In this document: piece by piece, positions 7,396 to 16,579 of the stretch | How the letters are laid out: each line of letters begins with the position of its first letter | Position numbering within the stretch: position 1 is the first letter of the stretch | Assembly (NCBI GenBank): GCA_900769635.1 | Contig: CAAGHJ010000003.1 | Span: 1 to 52,766, forward strand | DNA from: Bacilli bacterium | GTDB lineage: Bacteria; Bacillota_I; Bacilli_A; RF39; UBA660 | DNA: 52,766 bases | Direction: 5' to 3' | Notes under the pieces: generated by a model | The model's input: the letters and a program-made list of their open reading frames with translations, nothing else | What the model was told of the DNA's origin: nothing | The model's database searches: none | Translations under genes and position numbers: made by a program

Positions 7396-8664
7396 TTATT
7401 CACTTAGCTTAATTAAATCTATAATGTGCTGGGCTTTTATGCTCCAATCATTATTTTTTGCCTCTTTATCCAATAAATTTATATATTTCTTATCATCTTT
7501 TAGATTGTACGCTTCTTCTAATTTTGTTATAAATTCTTTGTGTGTTTTTCCTATTAGAACAGATTTATACTTTTGGCATTCATTCATATTTGTTGTTACT
7601 ATAGGTTTATTAAGAGCCATATATTCAAATATTTTTACTGGACTTGTGGACATTGTTATATCATTAATTAAAAAAGGAATTATTAAAATGTCCGCTTCTT
7701 TCGCATAGTATTTTAAAACTTTGTAGTTCTTGGGACCTAAAAAGTGCACATTTTGACAATTTTGCATATTTTTATCGTATGAATCATCGTATTTTACTCC
7801 AAATATTATTATATTATATTTGTTTGTTTTATCTATTTCTTGTATTAATTTATAATCTAACCATTTTGCTAATGCTCCATAATAACATATATTTATTTTT
7901 CCATTTTTTATTAAATTCATAAATGTCTTATCTACTTTGTATTCTGAATATTCTTTAAAAAATTTATAATCTACTCCATTTGATGTTAAAATTAAGTTTT
8001 TCTTTCCTCTTTTTTTTAGTGCATCATTATATAGAATATCTGCTGAGCACACTATAAAAGTATCTTTATTTGATATTGCATAATTATATTTATCAAGTAT
8101 ATTTTTGGGTATATCTTTTGTTCCAGCAATTTGAGGGTTAATATCGTCAATATATTCATATATTATTTTGTAATTATTTTGTTGATATGTTTTTACATCT
8201 TTTATTGACAATGTCCAATCTGTTGAATAAAACTCTAAATATTTTGGCTTATCTACGTTTTGAATTATTCTTAATAGTATTTTACTATAGCCTTTATTGT
8301 TGAAATTTACTAAATAAAGCATATTATTCATTTTTTTTATAGTTTTTACTTTATCAGTCATTGTTGTAACTTCGTAAAATATTAAGCATTTTTTTTCTGA
8401 TAAATTATTGGCTATATGCTGAGGCCTCTGAAATAAAGGAACATTATAACCAAAACTACTTCTCCAAATTATTATTCTTTCATAATCTGCATTTATTATT
8501 TTATTTATCTCTTTTTCATATTTTTTTTTATTTATTAAAACATCAAACTTACTAGTTATCTTAATTAAATAATTAGCATTAAAATATGAAATTACTTTTT
8601 TTATGGTTTCTTTAAATCCATATTTTTTAAATACATTTTTTAATTTTGATATTTTGTCTTTCAT
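7396..8664 (-). CDS. Putative glycosyltransferase, GT4-like
   Basis: Last gene of the leftward envelope operon, 422 residues. The N-terminal half contains FQRPQHIANNLSE, a pattern seen in GT-B glycosyltransferases acting on envelope polymers. The C-terminal half has CYYGALAKWLDY, LIIPFLINDIT and SPVKIFEYMALNKPIVTT, which corresponds to the donor-binding E-x7-E region of GT4 enzymes. Its C-terminal half resembles the GT4 part of the protein at 13459-15441. The ATG at 8664 is preferred to one 22 codons upstream because AGAGGG lies directly before it. The sugar is not predictable. Confidence 0.75.
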   Translation of the reverse strand: MKDKISKLKNVFKKYGFKETIKKVISYFNANYLIKITSKFDVLINKKKYEKEINKIINADYERIIIWRSSFGYNVPLFQRPQHIANNLSEKKCLIFYEVTTMTDKVKTIKKMNNMLYLVNFNNKGYSKILLRIIQNVDKPKYLEFYSTDWTLSIKDVKTYQQNNYKIIYEYIDDINPQIAGTKDIPKNILDKYNYAISNKDTFIVCSADILYNDALKKRGKKNLILTSNGVDYKFFKEYSEYKVDKTFMNLIKNGKINICYYGALAKWLDYKLIQEIDKTNKYNIIIFGVKYDDSYDKNMQNCQNVHFLGPKNYKVLKYYAKEADILIIPFLINDITMSTSPVKIFEYMALNKPIVTTNMNECQKYKSVLIGKTHKEFITKLEEAYNLKDDKKYINLLDKEAKNNDWSIKAQHIIDLIKLSE

Positions 8665-8733
8665 TTTTTCCCTCTTTTCATCATTATTTTTAAAATAAGC
8701 ACTTGAACTTATTTTCAAGTACTTATGCAAATA

Positions 8734-9603
8734 TTAAAATGGAATATATATTAAAATAGCAACTATAATACAATAAATAATACCTAATACTAACAATGTT
8801 TTATCACTTGTTATTACATCTACTGGATCACCATAATTATCAGATTCTACGTTCATACTATATTTCATACACAATAACATCATTATGGGTACTGTCCATA
8901 TCATTAAATTGTTTGTTTTATTAACGATTATTGGATCGACTGTCCACATAGTGTAAAAAACAATTGAAATAGCTAGAAATATATACATATTTTTATCCAA
9001 AAAATCCTTAGTATAATACATTAATACCTTTCTACTTTTAGCCCCTTGTTTAATATACTCATTTCTTCTTTTTCCTAAGCCTAAGTAAAATGATAGAGAC
9101 ATTACAGTTAGATACAGCCAATTTGAAACTACTATATTTATTACGCTTGCTCCATATAATACTCTGATAACAAAGCCTGATACTAGTATTGCAATATCAA
9201 TAATTGGTACATCTTTTAGACCAAAACTATAAAATATATTTATAATTACGTATATTAAAATAAAAATGTAACTAATATTTATTAACTTCCCAATAGCTAA
9301 GTAATTAAATATGACTGACATAATTATTAATAGTATACTAAATGCTATGGCATTTGGTACAGGAACTTTCCCTGAGGCTATTGGCCTATTTTTCTTTTTC
9401 TCATGAAGTTTATCCTTTTCCTTATCTTTTATGTCATTTATTATATATACAACTGATGCTGCTAAGGAAAAGGATACGAACGCAAATATTACTTTTAATA
9501 TCATTTTTTCTTCAAAAAAGTTTCCGCTAAACAAAAGTGGTATAAATACTAAAAAGTTTTTTAAGTAATGTTTAGGTCTCATCAATTTTATATAATTTTT
9601 CAT
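8734..9603 (-). CDS. UbiA-family polyprenyl-phosphate phosphoribosyltransferase-like
   Basis: A 289-residue polytopic membrane enzyme of the UbiA prenyltransferase family. It opens with RPKHYLKNFLVF and has the magnesium-binding ND-x2-D-x3-D-x2-H motif at about 56-67 followed by NRPIASG. A second conserved region, LGLGKRRNE, lies near 174. This combination is typical of decaprenyl-phosphate 5-phosphoribosyltransferase (mycobacterial DprP/Rv3806c), which joins PRPP to polyprenyl phosphate, rather than of menaquinone or heme UbiA enzymes. Its ATG lies inside the 3' end of the HAD-GtrA gene (32-bp overlap) with an AAAGGAG site. The phosphatase domain just upstream would remove the 5-phosphate from the product. 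The PRPP assignment is inferred from family resemblance and context. Confidence 0.75.
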   Translation of the reverse strand: MKNYIKLMRPKHYLKNFLVFIPLLFSGNFFEEKMILKVIFAFVSFSLAASVVYIINDIKDKEKDKLHEKKKNRPIASGKVPVPNAIAFSILLIIMSVIFNYLAIGKLINISYIFILIYVIINIFYSFGLKDVPIIDIAILVSGFVIRVLYGASVINIVVSNWLYLTVMSLSFYLGLGKRRNEYIKQGAKSRKVLMYYTKDFLDKNMYIFLAISIVFYTMWTVDPIIVNKTNNLMIWTVPIMMLLCMKYSMNVESDNYGDPVDVITSDKTLLVLGIIYCIIVAILIYIPF

Positions 9604-10582
9604 TTTTTTCTCCTTTATTATTTTTTTTAAACGTAAATATGACTAATAATAAATATGTTATTGGCACACCTATAATCGCTGCAATTGTATAGGTTATAAT
9701 TTTATTAATATGCAAGATATTTATAAATATTAATACACAAATAAGTTGAACTAAAAAATTTGGAATATATGATATGCAGAATTTTATAAATTTATTTATT
9801 GTTAAATTTTTGTCTTTAAATGTAATATAACTATTTAATAAATATGATACAAACAAACTAGTTAAATATCCAAAAACAAATGCAATATTAGAGTTTAAAA
9901 AGGTTGAATATATAGCGGATAGTAATATTCCATTTATTGCATTTATGCATCCAACTATAATAAATAATATAAATTTTTTATCAGTAAACATATTTATTAT
10001 TTTGTCTTTCTTACTCATTTTATATTCTTCGAACTTTATTATTTTGTCTTTCTTTACAATATAGCTGGTTTGAGAAATATTTATCATTGGCATATCTGAT
10101 AAACTATCAGTATAAAATTCAATTACTTTTTCGTTAGGATACTCTTCTTTATATCTTTTTACTTTTTGAGTTCCATAACAATTTTCACCTTTAAACTTTC
10201 CATTTTTCGGATTCACTTCGGTGGCCAGCAATTTTTTAATTCCTAATTCATTACAAATAGGTTCTAACAAGAATCTTGGTGAAGCTGATATGATAATATC
10301 CTTGCTTGGGTTTCTTTTAAGATAAATTTTTTTTATTTTATTTTTATTTTGTTTCCAGAAGTCGACGACTATTTCATCTATATTTTCAAATGACTTTAAA
10401 AAACTAAAATATACTTCTTTAAATTCTTTTTTGCTTTTTTTTCCAACTATATATAGCATCATATAAAGAAGTTGTCTAGGCAAATATTTAATTAATTTTT
10501 TATTTTTTTTTAGACAAAATTTATAAAAGTCTACGGAACTATCTCCATTATATATTGTTTTATCAAAATCAAATACGTACAC
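9572..10582 (-). CDS. HAD-family phosphatase fused to GtrA-like flippase domain
   Basis: Two domains in 336 residues. Residues 1 to about 195 are a HAD-IB phosphatase with motif I DFDKT (D5, D7), motif II ISASPRF near 98 and motif IV DSLSDMPMI near 159. Residues about 200-325 are a GtrA-like four-helix membrane domain (FIIVGCINAINGILL, then SLFVSYLLNSYITF), the family thought to flip polyprenyl-phosphate sugars. The start is GTG with GAGGTGAT ahead of it; an ATG start is absent. Together with the overlapping UbiA gene it would dephosphorylate polyprenyl-P-ribose-5-P and move the product across the membrane. In mycobacteria these steps are on separate proteins. The coupling is inferred. Confidence 0.8.
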   Translation of the reverse strand: MYVFDFDKTIYNGDSSVDFYKFCLKKNKKLIKYLPRQLLYMMLYIVGKKSKKEFKEVYFSFLKSFENIDEIVVDFWKQNKNKIKKIYLKRNPSKDIIISASPRFLLEPICNELGIKKLLATEVNPKNGKFKGENCYGTQKVKRYKEEYPNEKVIEFYTDSLSDMPMINISQTSYIVKKDKIIKFEEYKMSKKDKIINMFTDKKFILFIIVGCINAINGILLSAIYSTFLNSNIAFVFGYLTSLFVSYLLNSYITFKDKNLTINKFIKFCISYIPNFLVQLICVLIFINILHINKIITYTIAAIIGVPITYLLLVIFTFKKNNKGEKNEKLYKIDET

Positions 10583-10606
10583 TATATCACCTCACTTTAA
10601 TACTTT

Positions 10607-12331
10607 TTAATTATCGTTGCAATAACATATACTGTAACCCTTCATCAGTGGCATTGTATCATTTGTTTTTAATTCATCAACTACCTTAAATGTTGGATTA
10701 TAATCTTTTAAACTTTCTCTAATATTATAAAAAGTTCCATAAAATAATTTCGTTTCAACGTTTAATTTACAATTAGATGAAATTTCATTTTTTACATTGT
10801 CAAATTCTATATTCGCATCTTTTGTATAAGTATATGACTTTAAAGTGCTTGCCCTCAAAATACTTAAGTTGTTTATTAGTAACAGACATAATACTAATAT
10901 TTTTATTACTTTATCTTTTTTATTTTTACTTAAATTTAATAGTATAATTGCAATAAAGTTTATAAAGTGTAGTTGAGGAAAATATCTTGCCCACCATACA
11001 TCTTGCATTGCAACTATTAGTATTACAGTAATTACTAATGGAATTAATAGCAATGTAAATAATGTTTTATCCTTATTATATAACTTAGGTAATTTCAGTA
11101 TAATAATTATGGTGGTAATTATTAGAATACCACTAAATATTAACCCATTTCCTGATATTCGTAAATCACAAGAACTAAGTAACCCTATTTCAGAATTGGA
11201 AATTGTAAATGGAATTTTGTATTGTGGTTCCGCATCATCATAATATGATATATTGTCTGCTTTTGAAAATGTAGCAATTGTAAATTTTTCTATTGGAGAC
11301 TTATTTTTAAATGATTTTGGCTGATTTAATGTCATTATATCAACTTTTCCATCTCCCATTATAGGATAGAATGGATGACCGTGGTCTATGTAATTTTTTA
11401 CATAAGAAGAGGCCCCTATAACTAAAACACCTAGTAGTACTGCACATACAGATGCAATTGTGAATTTAACGAAAAAGTCTTTAATCTTTTCTTTTTTTAG
11501 TCTTGAAATATACCATAAATAAAAGCCTAAACAATATATTCCAGCATAACCAAATGATGAGAATTTTATATTAATGATAATGCACAACGTCATTATATAA
11601 ACTAGAATTAAATTATTTTGATTTTTTTTATCTAGTTCAAAGCTGATAAATACATACATTAATAAAAACATATAAATGTAAACTAATATATCAACGTAAT
11701 TTGTTAAATATTGACTAGAAATAGTGGCACTTGTTATGATAACTATTGTGAATATTATTGAAAACAATAATTTGTTATTCTTCTTCAATAATAGCGATAA
11801 TATAAATAGAGCCAAAGCAATTACTGATATTGTATTTATGCTTTTGCCACTTTCAACATTATGTGTTAATGCCATAATATTAGCTGCATATATATGAGAT
11901 GCTTTGGCATAATGTTCTCCCCAAAGAGAAAAACTATCACTGCTATTATCCTTTATTCCTCTTTTTTCATCAAATTCTTTCATTGTTTCATATACTGGAT
12001 TCCATCCATCTGACAGAATACCAATAGTTGATTTATGATATGAATTTCCATCCCAACTGTAGTCATATACTTTTCCACTTATGAACGTAGTTCCAATTAT
12101 TATTGATATTGGTACTGCTATTGTTATTGCAAATGATTTAAGTTTGTAGTTATCATCTTTTTTTAAAGTGTACATCATTAATAATATTGATAAAATCATT
12201 GCAATAATGACATTTATAGAAGTGATGCTTTGTTTTAACAAAAATAATATTGAAGAAACTAATATGTTAAAAAATATAAATGACAATAAAAACATTGCAA
12301 TAAAAAATAAATAATTTGGCTTTTTCTTCAC
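10607..12331 (-). CDS. Polytopic membrane protein, GT-C-like glycosyltransferase
   Basis: A 574-residue protein with about a dozen predicted membrane helices. The region after the third helix (YDYSWDGNSYHK near 113) has the acidic residue and YH that many GT-C transferases carry in the first large outer loop. A soluble tail of about 80 residues follows the last helix and ends CYCNDN. GT-C enzymes use polyprenyl-phosphate sugars on the outer face, which fits the UbiA and HAD-GtrA genes directly downstream. The GTG start shares its G with the stop of the preceding epimerase gene (TAGTG). No closer family name can be given. Confidence 0.6.
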   Translation of the reverse strand: MKKKPNYLFFIAMFLLSFIFFNILVSSILFLLKQSITSINVIIAMILSILLMMYTLKKDDNYKLKSFAITIAVPISIIIGTTFISGKVYDYSWDGNSYHKSTIGILSDGWNPVYETMKEFDEKRGIKDNSSDSFSLWGEHYAKASHIYAANIMALTHNVESGKSINTISVIALALFILSLLLKKNNKLLFSIIFTIVIITSATISSQYLTNYVDILVYIYMFLLMYVFISFELDKKNQNNLILVYIMTLCIIINIKFSSFGYAGIYCLGFYLWYISRLKKEKIKDFFVKFTIASVCAVLLGVLVIGASSYVKNYIDHGHPFYPIMGDGKVDIMTLNQPKSFKNKSPIEKFTIATFSKADNISYYDDAEPQYKIPFTISNSEIGLLSSCDLRISGNGLIFSGILIITTIIIILKLPKLYNKDKTLFTLLLIPLVITVILIVAMQDVWWARYFPQLHFINFIAIILLNLSKNKKDKVIKILVLCLLLINNLSILRASTLKSYTYTKDANIEFDNVKNEISSNCKLNVETKLFYGTFYNIRESLKDYNPTFKVVDELKTNDTMPLMKGYSICYCNDN

Positions 12332-13434
12332 TATACATCATACCTTTCTATTAATATATTTACTATTTTTTTGGCAGCCGTTCCATCACCATATATATTG
12401 GAACTTTTTTTCATTATATTGTATAAAGCAGGATTTTCTAAAAGTTTTTTTACTTCATTATATATTTTATTTTTGTTTGTTCCTATTATTTTTACAACTC
12501 CTGTTGCTATACTTTCTTGACGTTCTGTTGTATCGCGAAGTACAAGTGTTGGTACACCTAATATTGGAGATGTTTCTTGTATTCCACCACTATCTGTCAA
12601 AATTATATATGCTTTACTTTGAATATTATCAAAATCTTGTATATTTAATGGTTCTGTTATCATAATATTTTCAATATCAGCTAAATGTTTTTTGGCTAAT
12701 TTTCTTATTTTTTGATTTCTATGAATGGGATAAACAATTTTCACATCAGGAAAATCGTTTAATATTTTTTTTACAGCATTAAAACAATTTACTATGTTAT
12801 TACCAATATTTTCTCTTCTATGAATTGTTAGTAATATCATTTTGCTATCCCCTACCCAATCTGTTATAAAACTTTTATAATCATTCTTTATGTTTCTTTT
12901 TAAAAGGTCAACAATTGTATTACCTGTTATGTAAATATTTTTTTCTTTTATTCCTTCTGTTAATAAATTTTTCTTATTATTTACTGTAGGAGCAAAATGT
13001 ATATCTGCTAGTCTACTTACTAATTGTCTATTTACTTCTTCTGGATAGGGGGAATATTTATTGTAAGTTCGGAGTCCGGCTTCTATGTGACCTATTTTTA
13101 TTTTGTTGTAGAAAGCTGTCAATGCTCCGGAAAGGGTGGTATTTGTATCTCCATGAACGAGGATAATTTCTGGATTTTCTTTTGTTATTATTTTTTCTAA
13201 TCCTATTATAGATTTAGTAGTTATTTCCGTTAGACTTTGGTCTTGTTTCATAATATTTAAATCATAGTGAGGCACTATATTAAATGTATCAAGTACTTGG
13301 TCAAGCATTTCTCTATGTTGCCCTGTTACACAAACAATACAGTTTGTATGTTGGTTTTGATTTAGTTCCTCTATTATTGGAATCATCTTGATTGCTTCTG
13401 CTCTAGTACCAAATATTGTCATAACTTTAATCAT
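12331..13434 (-). CDS. wecB: UDP-N-acetylglucosamine 2-epimerase, second copy
   Basis: Non-hydrolysing epimerase that converts UDP-GlcNAc to UDP-ManNAc in the cytosol, the donor for the WecG/TagA enzyme. The 367-residue protein is full length. It has GTRAEAIKM at 9-17, HGDTNTTLSGALTAF near 95, GHIEAGLRT near 115, SPYPEEVNRQ near 128 and DSGGIQE near 282. It is clearly paralogous to the protein at 15419-16543, but diverged at many positions (for example RAEA against RPEA). Its stop overlaps the next start. Two copies in one operon may reflect duplication, or one may act on a different UDP-sugar. Confidence 0.93.
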   Translation of the reverse strand: MIKVMTIFGTRAEAIKMIPIIEELNQNQHTNCIVCVTGQHREMLDQVLDTFNIVPHYDLNIMKQDQSLTEITTKSIIGLEKIITKENPEIILVHGDTNTTLSGALTAFYNKIKIGHIEAGLRTYNKYSPYPEEVNRQLVSRLADIHFAPTVNNKKNLLTEGIKEKNIYITGNTIVDLLKRNIKNDYKSFITDWVGDSKMILLTIHRRENIGNNIVNCFNAVKKILNDFPDVKIVYPIHRNQKIRKLAKKHLADIENIMITEPLNIQDFDNIQSKAYIILTDSGGIQETSPILGVPTLVLRDTTERQESIATGVVKIIGTNKNKIYNEVKKLLENPALYNIMKKSSNIYGDGTAAKKIVNILIERYDV

Positions 13435-13458
13435 ACTATCTACCTTTTTCTTACTTTG

Positions 13459-15441
13459 TTATTTAATATATTTTAATAAATCAGGATTTTTTTCATTCCA
13501 TTTTTTTGTAAAGTATTCTTGTTTTTCATTAGTTAGTTTTTTATGAGCACTTGAACCACTTTTAGTAGTTTGATGAGGAAGATGCATAACTCCTAAATAT
13601 GGACAATAATATATTTCTAGACCTTCATTTCTTATTTTGAGAGATAGATCGGTATCTTCATAGCAAGTTGGATCATAAAATAAGTCAAATCCTTCTACTT
13701 TATCAAACAATTCTTTTTTTATCATCATTCCGCCTGATCCTAAATAACCTATATCTTTACGACATAGACCTGATTGTGGCATATATCTATATGCAAAACT
13801 ATCTACAACGTGATAGGCTTTTCCATACTTATTAAACCACCCAGCGGCCCAACCAATTAGTCCTACATTAGGAACTTTGTTTAATATTTCAAAATATGGT
13901 TCTATCCAATATTTGTTCATTGCCCATTGGTCACTATCTAAAAACATTATATATTCTTTAGTTGCATTTTTCACTCCTAAGTTTCTACCTGAGGAACATC
14001 CATTTTTTTCATTTTCTACAATTTTAATTTTATCTTTATATTTGGTTTTTATTTGTTCTAGTGAGCCATCAGTACTTTTATTATCTACTATTATTATTTC
14101 ATAGGAATATCTTTTATTGTATCTTAATAATGAATCTATACATCTATCAATTATTCCTTTATTATTATAATTTAAAACTACTATTGATATATTGTTGTAA
14201 AACTCTTTTTGACATTTTTCTGATTCGTTCTTGTAAAGAGTATCAAGTATTTGACAAGTTCTGTTATACCAATTATTTTTGGAAACAAATTCATCTGATT
14301 TTTGTTCATCCACTTTTAAGTTTTTCTTTAGTAGTTTGTTCCATTCTTCAGCGGTATCACCAAAATATGTATTTGGGTAGTCTTTTATGTCAGGAAGAGA
14401 TGTTGCTAAAACTATTTTATTCATTGAAATGTATTCAAATATTTTCAATGGAGAAACATAATCGCCTATTTTTCCTACCTTAAATGGTAGTAAAGAATAA
14501 TCACTGTATTTTAAATATGCTGGCAGTTCTTCTTGTTTTTTTAAACCCAAATAATGAACATTTTTGGGTGATTTTGTAACAATATTCATAATTCCTTGAT
14601 AATCTCCAATTAAGTTTATTTCATAATCTGGATTGGCCTTAGCAACACCAAATACTATTTCCCAATCAAACCATTCTCCCCATAATGAACCATAATATAT
14701 AAGTGTTTTTGAACCGATTACTAAATCTTCTGGTTTCTCGTGTTGTTTTAATGGGAAGAACATTTCGTCATCTACTGCATTAGCAAGATATTTAATATCT
14801 CTTTTTATTTTTAAGTCTTGGCAATATTCTTCTAATTGGGTTACTAATGGTTTTGCAGTGCCTACTAATAAATTAGCATCTTTTAATAATTCATTTAGGG
14901 TTGCTTTATGAAGAACTCCTACTCCTAAAGATGTTTCCCAGTTGTCAATATTTTCATAAACTATTTTGGCTTTTTTGGCTTTGGCTAATTTTATATATTC
15001 TTCAAATTTTTCACACGGAGATTCAAAAATACATAAATCGTTTTCATTCATTAAGCTTGATAATCTTTCTAAACCTACTTTTTTTAAATCATTATGCATA
15101 ATCATTGGCATAGGTATATTATGTATTTTGCTTTCACTTGATGGATAGGCATATAAATAATATACTGGGAAGCCCATTTTATAAAATGTTTTTGCTAGTT
15201 GGGAACTTCTTTGGCCTCCACCTATATCATAATATGGAATATTGCCAAATATAAATATTTTTTTTCTTTGATTTAGTGTTACATTCTTTTTGCTATCTTC
15301 ATCTAATTTTACACTATTAAATACTATTGGAACTGGTTTTTTTGCTGAAAGTTTATGAATTAAGCTATTATATAACCAATTGATTGTTTCCCTCCTTGTA
15401 TGATCTTCTCTGTATTCTTTAATTTTGGTTATTACTTTCAA
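13459..15441 (-). CDS. Bifunctional glycosyltransferase, GT4-like plus GT2
   Basis: A 660-residue protein joining two glycosyltransferase folds. Residues about 45-405 are GT-B/GT4-like (IFIFGNIPYYDIGGGQRS near 63, LLPFKVGKIGDYVSPLKIFEY near 318). Residues about 420-650 are GT-A/GT2 (SIVVLNYNNKGII near 422, LDSDQ as the DxD metal site near 502, YEDTDLSLKI near 596). The start is a TTG that overlaps the upstream epimerase gene by 23 bp and has AGAAAGG eleven bases before it. A stronger AAGGAGGG sequence lies inside the coding region about 55 bp further on, but no in-frame ATG, GTG or TTG follows it at a suitable distance, so the longer start is kept. It would add two sugars to the polymer repeat. 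Confidence 0.85.
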   Translation of the reverse strand: MKVITKIKEYREDHTRRETINWLYNSLIHKLSAKKPVPIVFNSVKLDEDSKKNVTLNQRKKIFIFGNIPYYDIGGGQRSSQLAKTFYKMGFPVYYLYAYPSSESKIHNIPMPMIMHNDLKKVGLERLSSLMNENDLCIFESPCEKFEEYIKLAKAKKAKIVYENIDNWETSLGVGVLHKATLNELLKDANLLVGTAKPLVTQLEEYCQDLKIKRDIKYLANAVDDEMFFPLKQHEKPEDLVIGSKTLIYYGSLWGEWFDWEIVFGVAKANPDYEINLIGDYQGIMNIVTKSPKNVHYLGLKKQEELPAYLKYSDYSLLPFKVGKIGDYVSPLKIFEYISMNKIVLATSLPDIKDYPNTYFGDTAEEWNKLLKKNLKVDEQKSDEFVSKNNWYNRTCQILDTLYKNESEKCQKEFYNNISIVVLNYNNKGIIDRCIDSLLRYNKRYSYEIIIVDNKSTDGSLEQIKTKYKDKIKIVENEKNGCSSGRNLGVKNATKEYIMFLDSDQWAMNKYWIEPYFEILNKVPNVGLIGWAAGWFNKYGKAYHVVDSFAYRYMPQSGLCRKDIGYLGSGGMMIKKELFDKVEGFDLFYDPTCYEDTDLSLKIRNEGLEIYYCPYLGVMHLPHQTTKSGSSAHKKLTNEKQEYFTKKWNEKNPDLLKYIK

Positions 15442-16543
15442 TTATACCAAACCTTTCTATTATGGCATCCACTATTTTAACTGATGCATGTCCGTCGCCG
15501 TAAGGGTTAGATGCTTTGCTCATTTTTTCATATTCTTTTTTATCTTCTAATAATTTTTTTGTTTCTTCATATACTTTTTCTTCACTAGTTCCTACTAGTT
15601 TTAGTGTTCCGGCTTCTATTCCCTCTGGTCTTTCTGTTGTATCTCTTAATACTAGTACTGGTTTACCTAGACTAGGTGCTTCTTCTTGTATACCACCACT
15701 GTCAGTCAATATAATGTAGGCTTTATTTTGAAAATTGTGAAAATCGAATACCTCTAGTGGTTCAATTAATCTTATTCTATCTGAAGTTGCAAATATTTCG
15801 TTTGCTACTTCTCTAACTTTAGGATTCATGTGAATTGGGTACACTACTTTTACATCAGGAAACTCATCAACTATTCTTTTAATAGCTTTGAAAAAGTGTC
15901 TCATAGGTTCTCCTAGGTTTTCTCTTCGATGAGCTGTCAAGAGAATCATTCTAGAATCTCCTATCCAATCAAATACTTCGTGTGTATAAGAATCTCTTAT
16001 TGTAGTTTTCATAGCATCTATAACTGTGTTGCCTGTTACATAAATATTTTCAGGTTTTCTTCCTTCTTTTAATAAATTATCTCTACTTAAATTGGTTGGA
16101 GCAAAGTTCATATCTGCTAAACAACTAACCATTTGTCTATTCATTTCTTCAGGATATGGTGAATATTTATCATAAGTTCGGAGTCCAGCTTCAACGTGGC
16201 CTATAGAAGTCATATTATAGAAAGCAGCTAGGGCTCCGGCAAAAGTGGTTGTTGTATCACCATGTACTAAAACTATATCAGGTTTAACATTTTTTATTAC
16301 TTCTTCCAATCCATTTAATGCTCTAGTTGTTACTTCGCCAAGTGTTTGTCCTTGTTTCATAATATCTAAATCATAATCTGGTGTTATTTCAAATGTATCT
16401 AATACTTGATCTAACATTTGTCTATGTTGTGCAGTTACACAAACAATGCATTCTATTTCATTTCTTTTTTGTAATTCTTTAACAAGGGGTGCCATTTTAA
16501 TTGCTTCTGGTCTTGTTCCAAAGATTGTCATTACTTTAATCAT
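15419..16543 (-). CDS. wecB: UDP-N-acetylglucosamine 2-epimerase, first copy
   Basis: Supplies UDP-ManNAc. The 374-residue protein has GTRPEAIKM at 9-17, HGDTTTTFAGALAAF near 95, GHVEAGLRT near 115, SPYPEEMNRQM near 128 and DSGGIQEEAP near 282. GAAAGGA precedes the ATG. It matches canonical MnaA/WecB more closely than the second copy (RPEA motif, QEEAPSLGKPVLV), so it is the better candidate for the housekeeping activity. It lies in the operon between a GT4 gene and the GT4-GT2 fusion. Confidence 0.95.
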   Translation of the reverse strand: MIKVMTIFGTRPEAIKMAPLVKELQKRNEIECIVCVTAQHRQMLDQVLDTFEITPDYDLDIMKQGQTLGEVTTRALNGLEEVIKNVKPDIVLVHGDTTTTFAGALAAFYNMTSIGHVEAGLRTYDKYSPYPEEMNRQMVSCLADMNFAPTNLSRDNLLKEGRKPENIYVTGNTVIDAMKTTIRDSYTHEVFDWIGDSRMILLTAHRRENLGEPMRHFFKAIKRIVDEFPDVKVVYPIHMNPKVREVANEIFATSDRIRLIEPLEVFDFHNFQNKAYIILTDSGGIQEEAPSLGKPVLVLRDTTERPEGIEAGTLKLVGTSEEKVYEETKKLLEDKKEYEKMSKASNPYGDGHASVKIVDAIIERFGIIESNNQN

Positions 16544-16579
16544 ATTTTAATCCTTTCTATTTTTATATATTCAAATTTT

